A stretch of 64,000 nt of DNA from Dactylorhiza incarnata. Taxonomy: Eukaryota > Streptophyta > Magnoliopsida > Asparagales > Orchidaceae. The notes beneath the pieces were generated by a model that saw nothing but the letters and a program-made list of their open reading frames with translations, searched no databases and was not told the DNA's origin. The stretch is from contig JAWHQI010000064.1 of assembly GCA_033032865.1 (NCBI GenBank), positions 4,526,001 through 4,590,000 of the forward strand. The letters run 5' to 3'. Positions within the stretch are counted from its first letter, which is position 1. The number at the start of each line of letters is the position of its first letter. This document shows, in pieces, positions 22,866 to 33,826 of the stretch. The position numbers and the translations under genes were made by a program.

Positions 22866-23855
22866 TTGGAGGGGGAGCATACAGGTCAATCGACAATGCT
22901 GCCTTCACCTCCAAGAATACAAGATGAACCACATCCTCTACCAAGCCCAACTCTTATAGTTCCATCATCTGACTTCATGTCACAAATGAAAGGTATATTG
23001 AATAGACAAAGAGAACAATTTGAAGCCTATGTAAATCAGGTTATTACAGGCTGCAGAAATGATCTCTTTGCCAGGATAGATGTCCTCCAATAAGACATTG
23101 ATCATCTAAACCATCAAAACTTAAATGTATATCAGACTGCTGCAAATGCTGTGGCAAATACTGGGACTGAAATAGCCAACATAAATCAGGTTACTCTTCT
23201 CATTGGACAATAACTCAATATTGTTCTTGATAGATTGTCTACTCTAAGGGACAACCAGCATTCCATCATCCATAATCAAGATGTGACTTTTAATGATTTT
23301 GAAGATGCCATCAACACTGTCCTTTAGAGAATATCCTCCTCTGCTCAAGTATCTCAGGAGCTTGTGGACAATGTAGGTGAAACTTTACTGCACCAGTTCC
23401 AAGTAACCCAAGATCATCTTTCAAATTCTTTCCATCAAGCTGTCAGGACATCTCAGGGAACTCTTATGGATGCCTTTCGAAATCTGAACAACCTTCTGGC
23501 CAGACAACTTCAGGCTTTTCAAGCATCCATCTCTAAAGAAATAATTTTAGAATCCAGAAAGGGGTAGATAGTGCCAAGCCACCATGCCATTTGGCTAGCA
23601 AATGAAGTAAGGTTCTCTATGGAGCTTGAACCTATTAACTATGGGATTGCCTATCAACATCTAATCCCTGAAGGCAATCTCCCTGAAGAACCTCCTCACA
23701 GTGCCATTCATGAAGTCCCTATAGAACAGTATCAAGAGCCTGAGAGCTATCAAGAGTATTTTGTTGATGTGCCTGCAAGTGGAAGTAGGCAAATCAGGAA
23801 AGTAAAAGACACTTTGTTGACACTGAAGAGCAAGAAGCTAAGAGGAGGAGAATGA
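22866..23855 (+). pseudogene. Coiled-coil ORF upstream of a copia 3' LTR (env-like region of SIRE/Maximus type?)
   Basis: One frame of 330 codons stays open from 22866 to 23855 except for TAA at 23091, TAA at 23211, TAG at 23325 and TAG at 23565. It is rich in Gln, Asn and hydrophobic heptads (VSQELVDNVGETLLHQFQ, FRNLNNLLARQLQAFQ), suggesting long coiled coils. It lies between the truncation at 22749 and a copia-type polypurine tract and LTR. SIRE/Maximus elements carry an extra 3' frame with predicted coiled coils there, so I suggest that, but no transmembrane segment is obvious. A second broken frame (23919-24263) is Lys-rich. Confidence 0.45.
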
Positions 23856-24366
23856 AAGAAGTTAAGAAAAACCCTAATTTTGAAGAATGGAGCACCTACT
23901 CAAAGGATATCATCCTGAATGCTTGGAATCTATATCAGCAGGGAAAGCATGGTAGGGGGACCTTCTACAGCTCAGAGGAATGAAAAAAATAAGAAATATG
24001 TGAAGCTGAAAGAAGGGATTACTGGAACAAGATCAAAATGGGAGATACCTCAGTTCCTTCACATGTACCTCTCAGATATCACCCCAAGCCCTATAACTAC
24101 TTTGAAAGACAAAAATAGAAACATGCTAAAGCTGAGAAATCAAAGAAGGCAGGATCATCTGGAAAAGGCAAAGATGTTCAAAAGGATTGACAAGAAGAAG
24201 GATTCTAGAAATCACTTGCACACTTCTATGCTTTACATTTTTGTATCTGATATATATTGTTAATGTATTGGACTATCATTAATTAATATATGCAGTGATC
24301 AAATGCCTAATTTATTGTCAATATTGTTAGTAAGGCCTATTTATACTTATAAGCTCTGGCTTCTTT

Positions 24367-24380
24367 AAATATGGGGAGAT
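24367..24380 (+). other. Copia polypurine tract
   Basis: AATATGGGGAGAT sits directly before TGTTGGG, the classic GGGGAGATTGTTGG arrangement of plant Ty1/copia 3' ends. Confidence 0.75.
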
Positions 24381-26109
24381 TGTTGGGTATTGTGTCTTCA
24401 ATGAGTCTAGATTTGAAGAAGGAACACAAGTATAAATAAACTAAGTTGTTTTTGATGTTGTGTTTAAGTTCATGTTATGATATATGCATCAAAACTATAT
24501 CATCAGTATATAGACGATAAAAGTAATGAAAATTAACTAAGTAAAATATCGTCTTAAGACTCAGCAGAAGAATCGTGGAGAAAAGTATCATATCGTCGAA
24601 ATAATTTCGACGATATCGTTTTGATGAAGACACATCGTCTTGAAGGTTGAAGAAAACTTATCGTGGATAAAGCTAAGTTCAGATGTCGACGACATCGTCT
24701 TGAAGAAAGCTTGTCGTGGATAAAGCTAAGTTTAGATATCGACGACATCGTCTTGAAGTAAGCTTATCACGGATAAAGCTAAGATGTCTCTACGATATAG
24801 TCTTGAAGAAAAAGTTCAACCTTGAAGGCTAAAAGATAGAACTCCTTAATTCATAAAGAAAGGTTCATATGGACACACATCGGCTTGACAACCTCATGTC
24901 GTCTAGAAGATCAAGATGATATCGTCTTGAAGAAAGACAGTCAGCCTAAAGAATTAGTCTAAGTCCTATTGAAAGTAACATTTCCACGATGTCGTATAGA
25001 AGAAGTAATATCGTTCTGATATTAAGTAAAGCCGTGAAGAAGGAAGTATGTCGACGATATCATCTTGGAGTATATCTATCGTATACACTGATCAAAATGA
25101 TATCGTATTGAAGGATTAACATCGTCTTGACAAAATTACATAACAACATTTAATGTGCAGACATTCTTGGAATTGAATATTCAGGGAATGTGCACGCCGC
25201 CTATATTGCGCACAAATCAAGGAGCAATTAATAAATGATATATTCTCTAAAGAATATAGTCATTGCACAGTACTTAAGAAAGAAATCTATTATTTCTATA
25301 TTCTGCAAGTTCTAAGAAAGGCTAGTAATTATGATAAAGAATTACCAATTCTGCTAGACATTTTCAAACAGGAAGTTGATTATGGAATAATCATTAAGGG
25401 GTTTTATGCAAAATTGTAGAAGCATATAGAAAAGATAATTTTATCTACAGAGACACCTTGCTCAGTATTCTCTCAAGTTTTATCCTCACACATATTTCCT
25501 GAAGAGAAAGAAAAGAATCAACAAAAAGAAGAAAACTTCATTGTTGCTGTGCTGTGAAGATTTACAGAAGATTCTAAAGAAAGGTTCATTGATCCACAAG
25601 ATCTTTGGGCTTATTGTTACAAGAAGAAGAAGAAGACGATCTGTGATTCAAAGCCTTCATTCTGAAGACTTATCTTCTACAATAACATCTCTGTATTACT
25701 TTGTAGGGTTCTTTGTGAGCCTGAGCTGGTAGGATCAAGTGATAGATCTGAGTTTGTAGGGTTCTTGGTGAACCTGAGTTTTGGTAGGATCTTGTTGAAG
25801 ATCTGAGATTGTAAGACTTGTAAAGTCTGAGCTTTGCAGGGTTCTGTGTGAACCTGAGTTATAAGATCTGAATATAGTGAAAAGATCTAAGTTGGAGAAG
25901 TTGCTTAGTCTAGAACACTGCTAGACAGGTGGGAAGGACAGTGGACTACCTCTAGACACATTGTCTAGTTGGGAACCACTATAAATTATTGTGTATTTTC
26001 GGTGATGCTTGTGTGCTGTGATAGATAAATTCTTAAATAGCAAGGAAATCTGAAAACACCTAATCACCCCCCCTCTAGGTGTAGTTTATTGACAACCCAT
26101 AATCTTTCA
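24381..26109 (+). repeat. 3' LTR of a SIRE/Maximus-like copia element
   Basis: The LTR starts TGTTGGGTATTG after a polypurine tract. Near its end it has CACCCCCCCTCTAGGTG, a motif shared with many plant copia LTR ends and with the minus-strand copia LTR at 51544. Length is about 1.73 kb. The region 25690-25870 repeats GTAGGGTTCTTGGTGAACCTGAG-like units, which match in reverse complement the array at 60930-61320. The exact right end is uncertain by a few bases. The rest of the element is lost or outside the window. Confidence 0.72.
24590..25130. repeat. Degenerate CATCGTCTTGAAG array inside the copia LTR
   Basis: Units of about 55-60 bases built on CGACGACATCGTCTTGAAG and ATCGTGGATAAAGCTAAG recur at least three times (24630-24800), and single motifs continue to 25130. 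TCGTCGAAAT/ATTTCGACGA also forms a short palindrome near 24590-24615. Confidence 0.8.
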
Positions 26110-26722
26110 ACCACTGCATTGAAGCTCGTCGGATCCAGTGGAGGTCACTGTCATTCTCGTAATTAAAGGTCGCCCATCTCTGTGACATTTCCTTCTCCGC
26201 CCTTTGAATCAAAGGTCGCCGACAGTTCCATCTACGCTCCCTTCATCGAAGGTCGTTGCCTCTACCAGAGTTGTTCCTGCTTGCATTTCAAGATCCCAAG
26301 CTGTCCTAGCGCACAACTTGATGGATTTCCTCTCCTCCATGGACCATGCTTCCCGGCCACCCAGTACAGTCCAGACGACAACTACATTCCGTCATTCTCG
26401 ACTCCTTATCTACTGGTCACAGTGTTTGTGGGTTCCCCGTCCCTCGAGGAGTTCCTTCCCTACGACATTCGACCCGCAACTCATGCAGTCGGAATCCGCT
26501 AGGTCGCCTCCTCCTCAATGTGTCTTCTCCAACGTTGTGGAACCATTTGGTAAACCCTGTAATCCTATGAATTATTACCTTTTTTTGTCTTACGAAATAG
26601 TTAAGGGTTTATGCATGTGGTGTTTGATATTTGATGTTGTTATTTTCTTGATTTTGGTTGGTATTCTTAGTTCAAATTGCATGATGGTGGAAGAAAATTT
26701 GGCATAAGAAAATGTTATTTAT
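26110..26722. other. Region between copia LTR and MULE, no recognised gene
   Basis: Overlapping plus-strand frames (26182-26502, 26204-26707) have no recognisable domain and mixed codon use. The segment may hold the terminal region of the MULE that follows, but I found no clear terminal inverted repeat. Confidence 0.35.
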
Positions 26723-28560
26723 TTGGAAAGTCATTTAACAACTTTCATGAGTTTTCCTACGAAGGAGGAATTGGTGAGTTGGACATGTAATGTTGTTAAG
26801 TGTCTTGATTTTGTGATTACAATTCAAAGTGCGGATAAATTAACATATATGTCCATACTTAGAGTAATGCTTGAGTGTGATAGAAGGAGATGTAAATGTC
26901 GTTGTCAAAAATCAAAAGGCGGCCTGTGCAATCTGAATGAGAAGTTATTTGAATATAATTTAGGCGCTCACGTAACATTGCAATTAATTAAAGACGATAC
27001 AACATTTTTCCACTTTCTCTTTGCATTTAAATAAGTTTCTATTCATTTTTTCAACGTTTTGTGAGAGAAATAAACTATTTTAAAGCTTAAAAGAAATAAA
27101 GAGAAAATTATGTTTTATGATTGAAAGTGATATTTATGAAATCAAAAATAATCTTTGGGATACCTAAAATAATAATTTTTAGGTCTTTTTTCAACCAAAA
27201 TTAAACCGAGTCCTAAAAAAAGTATTAGATCCTCGCCATTTTAGTTCAAATGGATAGTATCTATTTCACGATCTAGATTAATTCATGGCTGATCCGACAA
27301 GTATATGTTGAAGTGTAGAGCAGTTAGTACTGAATGAATAGTTGAAGTGAAATGTGATGTTCATAATACGAATTGAAAGTGAGCAACATATCGTGCATGA
27401 GATATTTGTTGCTGGAGTTAAGACTCGTAAACTATTGATAGCCTTAACAAAAAGAGATGGTTCCAATTCTATAGTGCTTAAAACTATATATAATGAAAGA
27501 GCTAAGATGCAGAAGAAAGACTTAGAGGAGAGACTTCCATACAACTTTTACACAAATGCATAATAGATAGTGGTTATTGTAATTTCAACAAAGTAAAGAT
27601 TGGTAGCAACCATTTAGAGAGCTTGTTTTTAGCTCACCGAACATCAATTTGGCTTAGCAAAACATTCCCCACTATATTTCTTATGGATTGCACATATAAG
27701 ACAAATATGTATCGTTTGTCATTGCTGTCTATTGAGGGAGTAACATCGACTAATATGAGTTTCTTTGCTGATTTTATATTCATTTCAAATGAAACTGAAC
27801 AAAGTTATGTGTGCTAAGTTGCAATTTGAGAACGATTATGTTGTAAGATGCACATATAAATGCATAGACATTTGAAATGGCATGCTCCCATGAGTTGAAA
27901 CCTTACATAACACAAACAAATTACTTCTCATTATGGATGATTCACAAACACTGAAAACAATTGCATTTAATTGAGAAAGGCTTTGAAGAGGAGATGAAAG
28001 TTGAAAAGAGTATGAAAATGAAATTGGCATCTAGCTGAAAAACATTATAAAGTTGTACAATAGCACAAACAAACAAAAGAAATCTGAAACAAGAAGAAAA
28101 CTACGTGAAATTATGGATCCCGTATTAACCCAAATAATAGAACCATTGGTTCCGCCTAAACCCAAGGAATGGTCGAGGGGAAGCTACAAACAATTTAAGA
28201 ATGATTATAAATCTACTAAATGTGAGCTATCATTGTTTGAATATGTTTTACTTAGTGATGAACAATATCCCTTGTGCCACAAAATTGTGGGAGAAAGTAA
28301 AAGATTGTTTTTTTAGATTGTATGCTGGCTTCTACGTCGTTAGACAAACGGATGACTATATCTGACATGGGTTTGGTAATAGCTTAATGTTTCAACATCA
28401 AATTCATTCATTTCTCTAAGTTTCCTTCATTTACGTTCCTATCGCGACATTCGACACCTCCACCATTACCATGGGCATTTTTCATTGAATTCATAAATGA
28501 CACCCATTTTGTACAAGTGTTGATGCACAGTAACTGTTTGCTACCTCCAATGTTCTCATG
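26723..28560 (+). pseudogene. Mutator-like (MULE) transposase pseudogene with OTU-like tail
   Basis: Fragments in changing frames follow the order of plant MULE proteins. 26726-27030 encodes an N-terminal FAR1-like DNA-binding block (FPTKEELVSWTCNV, LECDRRRCKCRC). 27350-27560 resembles the segment before the transposase core. 27630-27815 gives AHRTSIWLSKTFPTIFLMDC and TYKTNMYRLSLLSIEGVTST, a very good match to the MULE transposase start with its catalytic Asp. 28100-28260 resembles the Pro-rich linker ending STKCELSLFEYV. 28300-28550 resembles an OTU-type cysteine protease region (ISDMGLVIA, PPPLPWAFFIEFINDTHFVQV). Frameshifts and stops are frequent. Confidence 0.72.
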
Positions 28561-28574
28561 TTGGTGAAAATATC

Positions 28575-28965
28575 TGTAAGGGCCCGTTCATTTGGACAGA
28601 ATTTGAATTTGATATTGAGATTCGATCTTCAAAATTGGAATTGACCTAATTCCAATTTCAGCGTCCGCCTAATAAACATATTGATGAATATTGTGGAATT
28701 AATCAATTCTTCTATTCGTTTGTTAAATAAAATTCAATATAAGAATTAGAAACTATTATAAAAAAGCTAATATTTTATCACATATATTATGAAAAAACTA
28801 ACATTCTATCACATATACTAACATTAATTAACGCATAATTTAAGAATCTAACATTACTTTCATGCATGCATAAATGTAAGAACTAGTTGTGGATAAAAAA
28901 TAAGTTTAACATAAATGTAACTATGTAAGCGTTGAGAATAAGAACTAAGAAAATATAAAAAGTAA
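28575..28965. mobile_element. Possible MITE-type repeat (GGCCCGTTCATTTGGACAGAATT)
   Basis: The left edge GGGCCCGTTCATTTGGACAG is typical of plant MITE-like sequences, and a related copy starts near 42330 (GGTCTGTTCGTTTGGACGG) in the same orientation. Both continue with AATTGAGATT and GAATTC-rich sequence. I did not find the matching right end or a target duplication. Confidence 0.35.
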
Positions 28966-28974
28966 TCATTTATG

Positions 28975-29175
28975 AAAAAAGTGTGCGCCCGGGCAAAAAA
29001 TGAGCGATCATGCTAAAAATACGCTTGCTCAGGCGAAAAACGAGCGTTGTGGCGAAAAACGCGCGCTCGGTCAAAAAAAGTGCACCGTTGCGAAAAATGA
29101 ACCCAGGGCGAAAAATGCGCTCTCGGGCGAAGAACGCGCGCTCGGGCGAAGAACGCACGCCCGGGCGAAACCGGA
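28975..29175. repeat. Short GGGCGAAAAACGCGCGCTC-type array
   Basis: Degenerate units of about 20 bases (GGGCGAAAAATGCGCTC and similar) occur here. It is the reverse-complement orientation of the much longer array at 42520-43460, so the two belong to one sequence family. Confidence 0.8.
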
Positions 29176-29384
29176 CGTGTCATTCAAAAGTCGCATCTGG
29201 ATACGGGTAATTGCATCCAGGTGTCTACATGTCGTAAGTGTAACTTCTGACACGGCCTCTGTACACGGTCATGTCATTCAGAGTGTTGCTAAAAAATCGT
29301 ATCCGGCTGAAAAGTCGTGCATGGCGGAGCGTGTAGCTGTCAACACTCCCTTTGCACGCGCCAGTCTTTCTACCAATCTCTAAT

Positions 29385-29600
29385 CAAGAATTTGAGACGG
29401 CAGGAAAATGGATTGAGACCCAGCTTTTTATCCTAGCTGGTAGGAAGCATTACAGCATTCAAGTTCAGGTAATAAATTCTGGCTAATTCTCCTTTAAGTT
29501 ACAGTTTATATGGTTTTTATGATCATATACAACAACACTTGGCGCTTATTTTTTAGTTATCGATCACGCAGGCCGGCGACACTTTTTACCATGAATGTAT
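29385..29600 (+). other. Exon-intron-like fragment, possible captured gene piece
   Basis: An open stretch encoding ETAGKWIETQLFILAGRKHYS ends at CAG/GTAATA. An AT-rich stretch of about 105 bases follows and ends CACGCAG/GCCGG. The pattern looks like a real exon and intron, and it lies beside a MULE, a class known to capture gene pieces. I do not recognise the protein. Confidence 0.25.
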
Positions 29601-29849
29601 GATTCAGCTTCTTTATTTAATCTTATTCTGGGGTTTTAACAATGTCTGAATCATTTTATGGTCTGGTCTGTTACAGTAATTTTACGGTGCGCAGAACATC
29701 CGATCTATGCTTGGGAATGCTTTCACCAAAACGGCGACTAGCCGGTTTCTCCAAAACTTGTATATTTTCTGTCTCTCCATAAAACAATCTTATAGTAAAT
29801 TTGCCAGTTTTGATGCTCTACAAAATGATGATTTAATTCGATTTACATT

Positions 29850-30105
29850 TCGCAATTCGCGCTTTGTCAGCGCCGGGCACGGTCAAGACCGCACCCTACT
29901 ACTGGAGTGCGGTTATCCAGCACCCCGCTAGTGGGGGTGCGGCCGCACCACCCGTGGTGGGGTGCGGCCAAGCCTCCCGTGGTGGGGTGCGGCCAATCCG
30001 CACCCCCCATGGGCGGTGTGGCCATGCCGCACCCCCCAGTTGGGGTGCGGTCGAGTCCCCCCGCGCCTCGCAGGGGATGCGACCGAAACCGCACCCCCTC
30101 TGCTT
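29850..30105. repeat. GGGGTGCGGCC/GCACCCC palindromic array (left copy)
   Basis: Repeated units built on GTGGTGGGGTGCGGCCGCACC form nested palindromes. The sequence from CGCAATTCGCGCTT to CGACCGAAACCGCACCCCCTC is shared with 41277-41790, where the array is twice as long. It probably belongs to the 5' LTR of the gag-only element. Confidence 0.85.
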
Positions 30106-30189
30106 CCCTGTTTCTCGAGTGGCGCAATTTTCGGAGGGCACGTTCTCGCTTTCATAGCAACTGCCTTCCAATGACACTCGCGCAATCTC

Positions 30190-30530
30190 CTTTCGCTCAG
30201 AACACTCTTGCGCATGTTGCGCGCTCAGAGCGCTCCCGTACTCGTTGCGTGCTCAGAATACTCCCGTGGTAGTTGCGCTCTCAGAGCGCTCCTGTGCCCG
30301 TTGTTCACTCAGAACGCTCTCTTGGTCGTTGCACGCTCAGAGCGCACTCGTGCTCGTTGCGCGCTCAGAACGCTCTCGCGGTCGTTGCGCGCTCAGAGCG
30401 CTCCCGTGCTCGTTGCGCGCTCAGAGCGCTCCCGTGTTCGTTGCGTGCTCAGAGCGCTCCCGTGTTCGTTGCGTGCTCAGAGCGCTCCCGTGCTCGTTGC
30501 GCGCTCAGAACACTTTCACGCTCCCGACAC
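30190..30530. repeat. 28-bp minisatellite, about 12 copies
   Basis: The unit is GTTGCGCGCTCAGAGCGCTC plus eight further bases, with variants. CTCAGAGCGCTC contains an inverted AGAGCGCTCT-like core. Since 28 is not a multiple of three, a frame cycles through all three phases and remains open for 89-114 codons. These frames are not genes. Confidence 0.93.
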
Positions 30531-31125
30531 GCGCACAGTTGACCTTTCTTAATTTCTCATATTGAAGGTCTCGTTCCTCGCCTTCATCACCTTCAACGAA
30601 GCTGCCCGACCTGCCCGAACTCCCCGAAGGGCGAAACAGTCATTTATGAAAAATGACGATCAGTGTGCTCCAAATCGACCAACGTGATTCGCCCATCAGG
30701 TGGTTACGGTGGTTACGACGGTGAAATTATCGGGCTACCCCCGACCAAAGCTATAAAGGAGCTTAGGGCCTTCATTTCAAGGGATCTTGCCTTCAGCACC
30801 CGAGAAGAGTTCCGTTGAAGATTTCCTCTAAGTCCTCCTTCGACGCTTGAAGATCTCCTTCGGACATCAAAGATCTCCTTCGTGGACTTAAAGATTTCCT
30901 CCGCTCCAGAAGATCATCTTCATAAGTGATTCAGGAATCCTTCGAATCCCGAAAGACGACTCAGTGTTCTCACTTTTGTTCTCACCACCGTTCTCAGAAG
31001 AAGAAACACCTAGTTCTTTGGGAGGTGGCTTGTCACCCTCAGAGTTCTCTCTCTCTCCCTATCATTGAAACGAGTAGCGACCTGTCGCGCTCGAGTTCTT
31101 AATTTCTAATTGTAACCCCCCAACA
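30530..31125 (+). repeat. End of the 5' LTR of a gag-only gypsy-like element, with TATA box
   Basis: TATAAAG at 30752-30758 is followed by a leader with repeated GAAGATCTCCTTCG motifs and by TTGTAACCCCCCAACA, a typical LTR end, then ATAGTGG and the element's leader. The segment is homologous, in reverse complement, to 44728-45300. The LTR's left end is not determined; it probably includes the arrays at 29850-30530. Confidence 0.6.
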
Positions 31126-31321
31126 GATAGTGGAAGTTGGCCGACACAGCTCCGACCGCGTGGTTTTTCATGCTTTCCGGGTTATCCACGTTAAAAGTCT
31201 TCATGTCACTTACTAATTCACTCATCGACTGTTTGTGCGCTCGGTTCGTTTCCAAGCTAAAGTGGTTCAATTCGATTGGTCTACCAGAGCACCCGAGCGA
31301 CCCGCAACAGTTTGACGCCGT

Positions 31322-32785
31322 ATGTGGGAACAATGTTCCCAAATACTCCGCAAAGACTCCCGAAAGGAATTATTTGCTTCAAGGCAGCAATACTCACAAC
31401 TGATGGCAATGGTCAAAAGGTGTGCCCACGCCATTGAAGGATTAATCCCAGAGGGGCGCATCGATCCAGCTCCCTCACATTCACTCATAAACGCGCCTCC
31501 CGTGGAAGAAGCGGGAAATGCTCCCATGATAACGCTGGAAGGGCGCATGCGTCATGTGGAGGAGCATCAAACTGAGATGCTAACCATACTAAGGAACCAC
31601 GAGGTTTCTCAAGCTCCCTCTCCAACTCTGATACCAAATGCTCCGCTCCACCCAGCCCTGAACCATGCTCCGATCGAAGCAGCGGCTCAGGAAGATAATG
31701 TCCCAGAAGAACTTTTGGATGCAGCAAGCTCCGCTCGTCCCGCTCGAGCACCAGAAGGTGACCACAATCACCAACGCCATGAAACAATCGCCCCTCCACG
31801 AGCAGTATCAAGGGCCACTCGAGAAGAAATCTGTGATGTAATAATAGAAGAGTGCGGTCAGGTTGGGCGGCGTGCAGCTTTCTCTCGCCGTCCCCTGCAC
31901 AACGGTTCCCCATTAGCGCCTCGCGTTCTGGCTCACCCAGTTCCCCATGGCTTCAAGCTCCCCAGCATAGAGACTTTCGATGGAACGGACGATCCACTAG
32001 AGCATGTCAACCATTTCACTACTATCATGAGAATCTATAATGCTCCAGATCAACTCCTCTGCCAGGTGTTTCCAGCAACCTTAAAAGGACAAGCACGCAC
32101 TTGGTTCCACTCCCTGCAAGAAGGAGTCATAAACAACTTCGAAGAGATGGCGATACAGTTCACAGACCAGTTCATCGCCAATCGCAGAATTGTCCGAGAC
32201 CCCTCTCATCTTTCAGGAATCCGCCAGAACGACGGAGAAACTCTTAGGGATTTCTTTCTCCGCTTCACCACAGAGGCCAGACAAATCCTAGGGGTTGATC
32301 CCGATCTCCTGGGGGGCGTCTTTCTTGGGGGGCATCATCCAAGTGGTTTTTACTCAGCCTTGATGCGGGAAACTATGCCCAGCTACCCAGACCTCGTTCA
32401 CCGAGTCGAGGCTCAGATTACAGCTGATGAGGCAATTGAAGCGCACCGCCAGCAGTTTGAGGGGAGCTCGATGAGGAAGAGGGAAGAACCGCCACCGCAG
32501 TCGATTCCCAATAAGAACAACAAGCATCGCGATAACCCCAGCCGAGATCGAGCATCTCGCCGGCATCAGGACTACACTCCCCTGAACACTACCAGAACTA
32601 ACGTTCTTCTTGTCATCCGTGATAGCAACAAGCTTCACAAGCCCGAGTCGCTTGCGCCGAACAGAGGAAACCAGTCGCAATATTGCGACTTCCATCGCGG
32701 GCATGGACACAATGTTGAAGGCTGCAATCGGTTGAAGGAGGAAATCGAGCATCTTATCCTGCAAGGTCTCCTCAGAAGATTTTAA
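31322..32785 (+). CDS. gag: Intact gypsy-type Gag of a gag-only retrotransposon
   Basis: A single open frame of 487 residues. Residues about 215-330 form a retrotransposon gag domain (FDGTDDPLEHVNHFTTIMRI, FPATLKGQARTWFHSLQEG, IRQNDGETLRDFFLRFTTEA). A basic region and a zinc-knuckle-like CDFHRGHGHNVEGC near the C-terminus follow. The frame closes with TAA and no protease, reverse transcriptase or integrase follows: 32786-33116 and 40361-41130 hold no pol homology. This matches the known terminal-repeat-with-Gag type of non-autonomous element. Gag is intact while the rest is non-coding, so it may be kept for packaging. The ATG at 31322 lies about 200 bases inside the LTR end. Confidence 0.82.
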   Translation: MWEQCSQILRKDSRKELFASRQQYSQLMAMVKRCAHAIEGLIPEGRIDPAPSHSLINAPPVEEAGNAPMITLEGRMRHVEEHQTEMLTILRNHEVSQAPSPTLIPNAPLHPALNHAPIEAAAQEDNVPEELLDAASSARPARAPEGDHNHQRHETIAPPRAVSRATREEICDVIIEECGQVGRRAAFSRRPLHNGSPLAPRVLAHPVPHGFKLPSIETFDGTDDPLEHVNHFTTIMRIYNAPDQLLCQVFPATLKGQARTWFHSLQEGVINNFEEMAIQFTDQFIANRRIVRDPSHLSGIRQNDGETLRDFFLRFTTEARQILGVDPDLLGGVFLGGHHPSGFYSALMRETMPSYPDLVHRVEAQITADEAIEAHRQQFEGSSMRKREEPPPQSIPNKNNKHRDNPSRDRASRRHQDYTPLNTTRTNVLLVIRDSNKLHKPESLAPNRGNQSQYCDFHRGHGHNVEGCNRLKEEIEHLILQGLLRRF

Positions 32786-33116
32786 CTAAACCAAGTCCCG
32801 AACCAACATGGACCTCAGGCTGACAATCCAGTAGAGGACAACGCCGTACCCCGCCGCGGATGAGCCAGAGGTACCGGGCAGGGGAACTTTCCCCCTAGTA
32901 GAGCGCATACATCCCGCGTTTCATCTATCATCAATTTTTATTTTTTGCTTCTTCCAGTTAATCGCTTTTAAAACAGTAAGCCATAAGATTATACTTGTGC
33001 GCATGTACTAATTGTATATTCAAAATTACTACAACTACTTTCTGGCTCTATTAGTGATACGAATCATCTAAAGTGAGGCAACAAAAATTAAGGTCACGAT
33101 CTTCGATACTAACAGC
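32786..33116. other. Non-coding 3' region of the gag-only element (left part)
   Basis: There is no open frame of note and no pol motif. It is interrupted at 33116/33117 by the DNA transposon and continues at 40361. Confidence 0.55.
33109..33116. repeat. Left 8-bp target duplication (CTAACAGC)
   Basis: It matches CTAACACC at 40361-40368 at seven of eight positions. Eight bases is the size made by hAT transposases. Confidence 0.6.
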
Positions 33117-33254
33117 CATTCTTATCATGGCGTCAAGGCGTACCAAGGCGAGCCCCATGCGCCTTGACGCTTAAGCGATAAGGCGGACGCCTAGGCGACA
33201 ATAAGGCGAGCAAACGCAAGACGAACATTATTTTTTTTTTAAAAAACATATGAT

Positions 33255-33535
33255 AACCGCCAGGGGACTATAGTGACCGCCAGGGGACTATAAACAGTGG
33301 TTATTATAATAACCGCTGTCTATATTCCCCTGGCGGTCACTATAGACAGCAGTTATTATAATAACCGCTGTCTATAGTCCTCCGGCAGTAGACAACGGTT
33401 GTTATTATAATAACCGCTGTCTATAGTCCCCTGGCGGTCACTATAGACAGCGGTTATTATAATAACCGCTGTCTATAGTCCCCTGGCGGTCACTATAGAC
33501 AGCGGTTATTATAATAACCGATGTCTATAGTTTCA
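33255..33535. repeat. Left subterminal palindromic array
   Basis: AGACAGCGGTTATTATAATA with its inverse ATAACCGCTGTCT forms perfect palindromes, separated by TAGTCCCCTGGCGGTCACTA. Four to five units are present. Such arrays are typical transposase-binding regions of plant DNA transposons and would fold into strong hairpins if transcribed. Confidence 0.85.
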
Positions 33536-33826
33536 GTTTTTTTACAAGTAAGATAATTTACCAACACTGCCAGAAGTCATTCAGCATTCAGATACACAAG
33601 ATTTTTTCATTAATACATCCAAAATGAACCACACAACCAGCCTTAATCATACCACACCCACACATTGAGGAATATTGACATGAACAATCACACATTGAGG
33701 AATATCAATTAGTAAAATATGTAAATTCAGAATCAATATATATAATGACAATCACAATAATTTCACTCAATACCAAAATGTTATCATCATACACTGATAC
33801 ACACTAGCATTAATAATGTTTTTAAA

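Noticed and set aside
30190..30530. Possible CRISPR-like array
   Set aside because: Units are adjacent with no unique spacers, and the context is plant retrotransposon DNA.
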